Source of the DNA: Gammaproteobacteria bacterium
Lineage (GTDB): Bacteria > Pseudomonadota > Gammaproteobacteria > Steroidobacterales > Steroidobacteraceae
DNA length: 33,839 nucleotides
Direction of reading: 5' to 3'
Assembly: GCA_005878835.1 (NCBI GenBank)
Contig: VBMV01000091.1
Location: forward strand, 528 to 34,366
Shown: positions 32,317 through 33,839 of the stretch, in pieces
Numbering within the stretch: the stretch's first letter is position 1
How the letters are laid out: each line of letters begins with the position of its first letter
The notes under the pieces: model-generated
What the model was told of the DNA's origin: nothing
What the model saw: the letters and a program-made list of their open reading frames with translations, nothing else
Databases searched by the model: none
Position numbers and translations under genes: made by a program

Positions 32317-33381
32317 TTGAATTCATTCAATGCCAAGCGAATGCTGGTGGTCGTGGCCGGCGTCATCGCGTTCGCCGCCGCGGTGGCTGCGGTCGTGGCG
32401 TTCGCCGGCGCCGCGCAGGCGGCCGACATTTCCGGCGCCGGCGCCACGTTCCCATATCCCGTGTACTCGAAATGGGCCGACGCCTACCGGCAGAAGACTG
32501 GCATCGGACTCAACTATCAGTCGATCGGTTCCGGCGGCGGCATCAAGCAGATCAAGGCGAAGACCGTCACGTTCGGCGCCTCGGACATGCCCCTGAAGGC
32601 CGAGGAGCTGCAGGAAGCAGGACTGGTGCAGTTCCCGATGATCATCGGGGGCGTGGTGCCGGTGGTGAACATCAAGGGTGTGCAGGGCGGCCAGCTGGTG
32701 CTCGACGGCGCCACCGTGGCGGCCATCTATCTGGGCGATATCACCAGGTGGAACGACGCGCGCATCAGGAAGCTCAATCCGAAGCTCGCGCTCCCCGACG
32801 CCACGATCGCGCCGGTGTACCGCTCCGATGGCTCCGGCACCAACTTCCTGTTCTCCGACTACCTGGCGAAATCGAGCCCGAAGTTCCAGCAGAGCGTGGG
32901 CGCCAACACCTCGGTGCAATGGCCGGTGGGCATCGGCGCCAAGGGTAACGAGGGCGTCGCCAACATGACCCACCAGACCGACGGCGCCATGGGCTACGTC
33001 GAATATGCCTACGCCAAGCAGACCAACATGGCGTACTGCGACCTCATCAACCGGGCGGGCAAGACGGTCGCGCCCGGCGCCGAGGCGTTCCAGGCAGCGG
33101 CCGCCAGTGCCGACTGGGCCCACGCACCGGGCTACCACCTGATCCTCACCGATCAGCCGGGCGAGAAGAGCTGGCCGATCACCGGCGCAAGCTTCATTCT
33201 GGTGTACGCCGTGCCGCCGGATCCGGCCGCAACCGGCGAGGCGCTCAAGTTCTTTGACTGGGCCTATAACAACGGTGCCAGGATGGCGGCCGAGCTGGGC
33301 TACGTCCCGCTGCCCGACGGCCTGATCAAGCAGGTCCGTACGACCTGGCAGACGCGCATCAAGGGTGCGCCGGGCCTGTGA
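32317..33381 (+). CDS. pstS: Phosphate ABC transporter, periplasmic binding protein PstS
   Basis: A 354-residue phosphate-binding protein. The preferred start is TTG 32317 (reads MNSFNAKRML) with AGGAG at 32305-32309, 7 nt away; ATG 32341 is the alternative. The signal peptide runs to AAQA-AD. Phosphate-binding loops are visible: DISGAGATFPYPVYSKW, SIGSGGGIKQI, GASDMPL and YRSDGSGTNFLFSDY. The middle has PMIIGGVVPVVNIKG and ITRWNDARIRKLNP, both characteristic of PstS. It delivers phosphate to PstCAB in the inner membrane and is the first gene of a pst operon under the Pho boxes. Confidence 0.96.
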   Translation: MNSFNAKRMLVVVAGVIAFAAAVAAVVAFAGAAQAADISGAGATFPYPVYSKWADAYRQKTGIGLNYQSIGSGGGIKQIKAKTVTFGASDMPLKAEELQEAGLVQFPMIIGGVVPVVNIKGVQGGQLVLDGATVAAIYLGDITRWNDARIRKLNPKLALPDATIAPVYRSDGSGTNFLFSDYLAKSSPKFQQSVGANTSVQWPVGIGAKGNEGVANMTHQTDGAMGYVEYAYAKQTNMAYCDLINRAGKTVAPGAEAFQAAAASADWAHAPGYHLILTDQPGEKSWPITGASFILVYAVPPDPAATGEALKFFDWAYNNGARMAAELGYVPLPDGLIKQVRTTWQTRIKGAPGL

Positions 33382-33397
33382 CAGGTTGCCGTCCGCA

Positions 33398-33839
33398 ATG
33401 AACACGGTCGCCGCCATCGATCCGCGACACGCCGCGGGGCAGCGTCTGCGCGAGCGGGTCTTTCATAGCGCCACCTTCCTCGCCGCGATTCTGGTGCTGG
33501 CGCTGCTGGGCGGAGTGGCGGTGTCGCTCCTGGCCGGAGCCTGGCCCGCACTCGCGCACTTCAGGCTGGACTTTCTCACGCGCGAGATCTGGAATCCGGT
33601 CACCGAGCAGTTTGGCGCGCTGGCGCCCGTCTACGGCACGCTGGTCACCTCGGTGCTGGCGTTGCTGCTGGCGATTCCCGTGAGCTTCGGTGTCGCCATC
33701 TTTCTCACCGAGATGGCGCCGCTGTGGCTGAAGCGCCCGGTGGGCGTGGCGATCGAGCTGCTCGCGGCGGTACCCAGCATCATCTACGGCATCTGGGGCC
33801 TGTTCGTGCTGGCGCCGGTCCTGCAGCGGCACGTGCAGC
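33398..33839 (+). CDS. pstC: Phosphate ABC transporter permease PstC, truncated by window
   Basis: Only the first 147 codons are in the window; no stop is reached. The start is ATG 33398, 16 nt after pstS. The N-terminus MNTVAAIDPRHAAGQRLRER is cytoplasmic, followed by a membrane helix (FLAAILVLALLGGVAVSLLA) and a periplasmic segment with FLTREIWNPVTEQFGALAPV. PVYGTLVTSVLALLLAIPVS, VAIFLTEMAP and LLAAVPSIIYGIWGLFVLAP are typical PstC permease sequence. PstA and PstB are expected immediately beyond the window. Confidence 0.95.
   Translation, partial: MNTVAAIDPRHAAGQRLRERVFHSATFLAAILVLALLGGVAVSLLAGAWPALAHFRLDFLTREIWNPVTEQFGALAPVYGTLVTSVLALLLAIPVSFGVAIFLTEMAPLWLKRPVGVAIELLAAVPSIIYGIWGLFVLAPVLQRHVQ

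Overview
The window is strongly GC-rich and densely coded. Its genes are of gammaproteobacterial type: GTP-dependent PEP carboxykinase, DusA, a YoaA/DinG helicase followed by TsaB, and a PhoBR-PhoU-PstSC cluster. Together they suggest a gammaproteobacterium near the Xanthomonadales, Nevskiales or Steroidobacter group. That placement is inferred from gene content and style, not from a marker gene. No rRNA, tRNA, CRISPR array or intact insertion sequence was seen.

Layout. (1) 1-8.8 kb: a phosphoketolase gene (minus strand) is coupled by a GTGA overlap to a lipoprotein gene that leaves the window at base 1. Divergent from it are a TonB-dependent receptor and a large secreted Asp-box (VPS10/sortilin-like) beta-propeller protein. 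(2) 8.8-12.2 kb: an unrecognised 129-residue protein, then a tight envelope metal/redox cassette: DUF2946 protein, a cysteine-rich outer-membrane barrel, a Tat-exported TlpA-like thioredoxin and a SCO1/SenC copper chaperone. (3) 12.1-16.7 kb: a GST plus type II haloacid dehalogenase pair, a second HAD phosphatase, an XRE regulator overlapping a nucleotidyltransferase (toxin-antitoxin-like), a small outer-membrane barrel and an NnrU-family membrane protein. (4) 16.7-20.8 kb: a more plastic stretch. It holds a decayed fragment resembling the N-terminus of a long ketoacyl-ACP synthase III, a complete multicopper oxidase, a perfect hairpin, a second toxin-antitoxin-like pair (AbrB-type antitoxin plus DUF6036 nucleotidyltransferase), a 19-bp tandem repeat and a duplicated piece of the dusA 5' end. 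(5) 20.8-27.4 kb: housekeeping genes dusA, an FHA-tailed class III nucleotide cyclase, pckG, yoaA and tsaB. (6) 27.4 kb to the end: the phosphate regulon, phoB-phoR-phoU, then dsbB and convergent dapE, then pstS-pstC. Clear Pho boxes precede phoB and pstS.

How the genes fit together. PstSC imports phosphate and signals through PhoU to PhoR and PhoB. PhoB should bind the two Pho boxes, each placed 10 nt before a plausible -10 element. The DUF2946/barrel/TlpA/SCO1 cassette, and probably the multicopper oxidase, point to periplasmic copper handling.

The least expected signal concerns the two nucleotidyltransferase modules, which lie about 4 kb apart and have unrelated antitoxin folds. They share one promoter layout: TTGCCG, 17-bp spacer, -10, 6 nt, GTG start, with a dyad in the core promoter. 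This predicts leaderless, autorepressed transcripts. The first module's nucleotidyltransferase also lacks the first Asp of the usual DxD motif.
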